DNA of 59,645 nucleotides from an uncultured Clostridium sp. (GTDB lineage: Bacteria > Bacillota > Clostridia > TANB77 > CAG-508): contig USGK01000007.1 in assembly GCA_900554175.1 (NCBI GenBank), forward strand, positions 1-59,645. Reading direction: 5' to 3'. Below are positions 59,590-59,645 of the stretch, piece after piece. The position numbers and the translations under genes are program-made. A model generated the notes under the pieces. The model saw only the letters and a list, made by a program, of their open reading frames with translations, searched no databases and was not told the origin of the DNA. Every line of letters begins with the position of its first letter. The first letter of the stretch is position 1.

Positions 59590-59645
59590 CAGTTTAGTAG
59601 ACAAATGCCTCTCGACACTAGCCCCTATTCAGAACCGTACGTGCA
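59590..59645 (-). mobile_element. Probable 3' end of a group II intron, cut by the window edge
   Basis: Minus-strand reading from the edge gives GCACGTACGGTTCTG then AATAGGGGC, the typical last strand of domain V and the start of domain VI of bacterial group II introns. The intron body would lie beyond 59645. The exact 3' splice site cannot be fixed here. Confidence 0.55.

Larger units (their letters stand above)
50959..59645 (+). mobile_element. Element 3, left part (defence cargo; right end not seen)
   Basis: Begins with attachment repeat 3, a terminator, repeats, rep, TnpV and a small conserved protein, then carries the leftward AbiE/MmeI-like/AAA+ operon. No relaxase, integrase or fourth attachment repeat lies in the window, so the true extent is unknown; it may be a remnant or run past the window end. 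Confidence 0.6.

Overview
The window is about 59.6 kb of very AT-rich DNA. It uses the standard code, strong AGGAGG ribosome binding sites, TTGACA/TATAAT promoters and hairpin-plus-T terminators. Gene content (mreBCD, MecA, RadC, DUF4321, large Cna-B and LPxTG-like surface proteins, TnpV/RepA_N mobile elements) points to an anaerobic low-GC Bacillota, most likely a gut Clostridia species. The species cannot be named from this window.

Bases 1-22,250 hold a lipoprotein gene and a leftward adhesin locus. The locus consists of two tandem, diverged copies of a two-gene unit: a DUF11-type stalk protein of about 1,600-1,640 residues followed by a Cna-B/SdrD-like protein whose N-terminus looks like a thioester (TQXA-type) domain. 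The downstream copy of the second protein is split by a one-base frameshift in an A5 run. Both units have the same promoter layout, including paired TTACA boxes one helical turn apart. A rightward set of three small Asn-rich genes follows.

Bases 22,258-31,241 are chromosomal core. A leftward cell-shape operon runs DUF4321 (frameshifted)-radC-mreB-mreC-mreD-PBP2-minC. After it come mecA, a small ribbon-helix-helix protein, a cohesin-like LPKTG surface protein, tRNA-Arg(ACG) and tRNA-Pro(TGG).

Bases 31,231 to at least 52,620, and probably to the window end, are a tandem pile-up of related integrative mobilizable elements in the 3' end of tRNA-Pro. The 11-bp tRNA end CGCCTCGACCA recurs at 31231, 39786 and 50959. 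Each unit starts with a terminator hairpin, element-specific direct repeats, a RepA_N-like replication protein and TnpV. Elements 1 and 2 end with a DUF6076-like gene, a long structured leader, an excisionase-like gene and a Cys-rich tyrosine integrase. Element 1 (8.6 kb) carries a MobV relaxase with a pMV158-type oriT, an array of perfect hairpins and a ParE-type toxin-antitoxin pair. Element 2 (11.2 kb) carries MobC/MobP and a five-gene cassette: a MoaA-like radical SAM enzyme, an HD hydrolase (frameshifted), a PfkB kinase, a CMP-kinase-like protein and a GreA-like factor. Element 3 (no integrase or right end visible) carries a five-gene defence operon: AbiEi-AbiEii, an MmeI-like restriction-methyltransferase, an unknown protein and a ClpB-like AAA+ ATPase. 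The window ends in what looks like the 3' tip of a leftward group II intron.

The strongest candidates for undescribed biology are the radical SAM/nucleotide-kinase/GreA cassette, the MmeI-linked unknown-plus-AAA+ pair, the conserved leader RNA in front of excisionase-integrase in two elements, and the six contiguous perfect hairpins next to the MobV oriT. Three genes carry single-base frameshifts, so sequence error must be excluded before calling any of them a pseudogene or phase variant.
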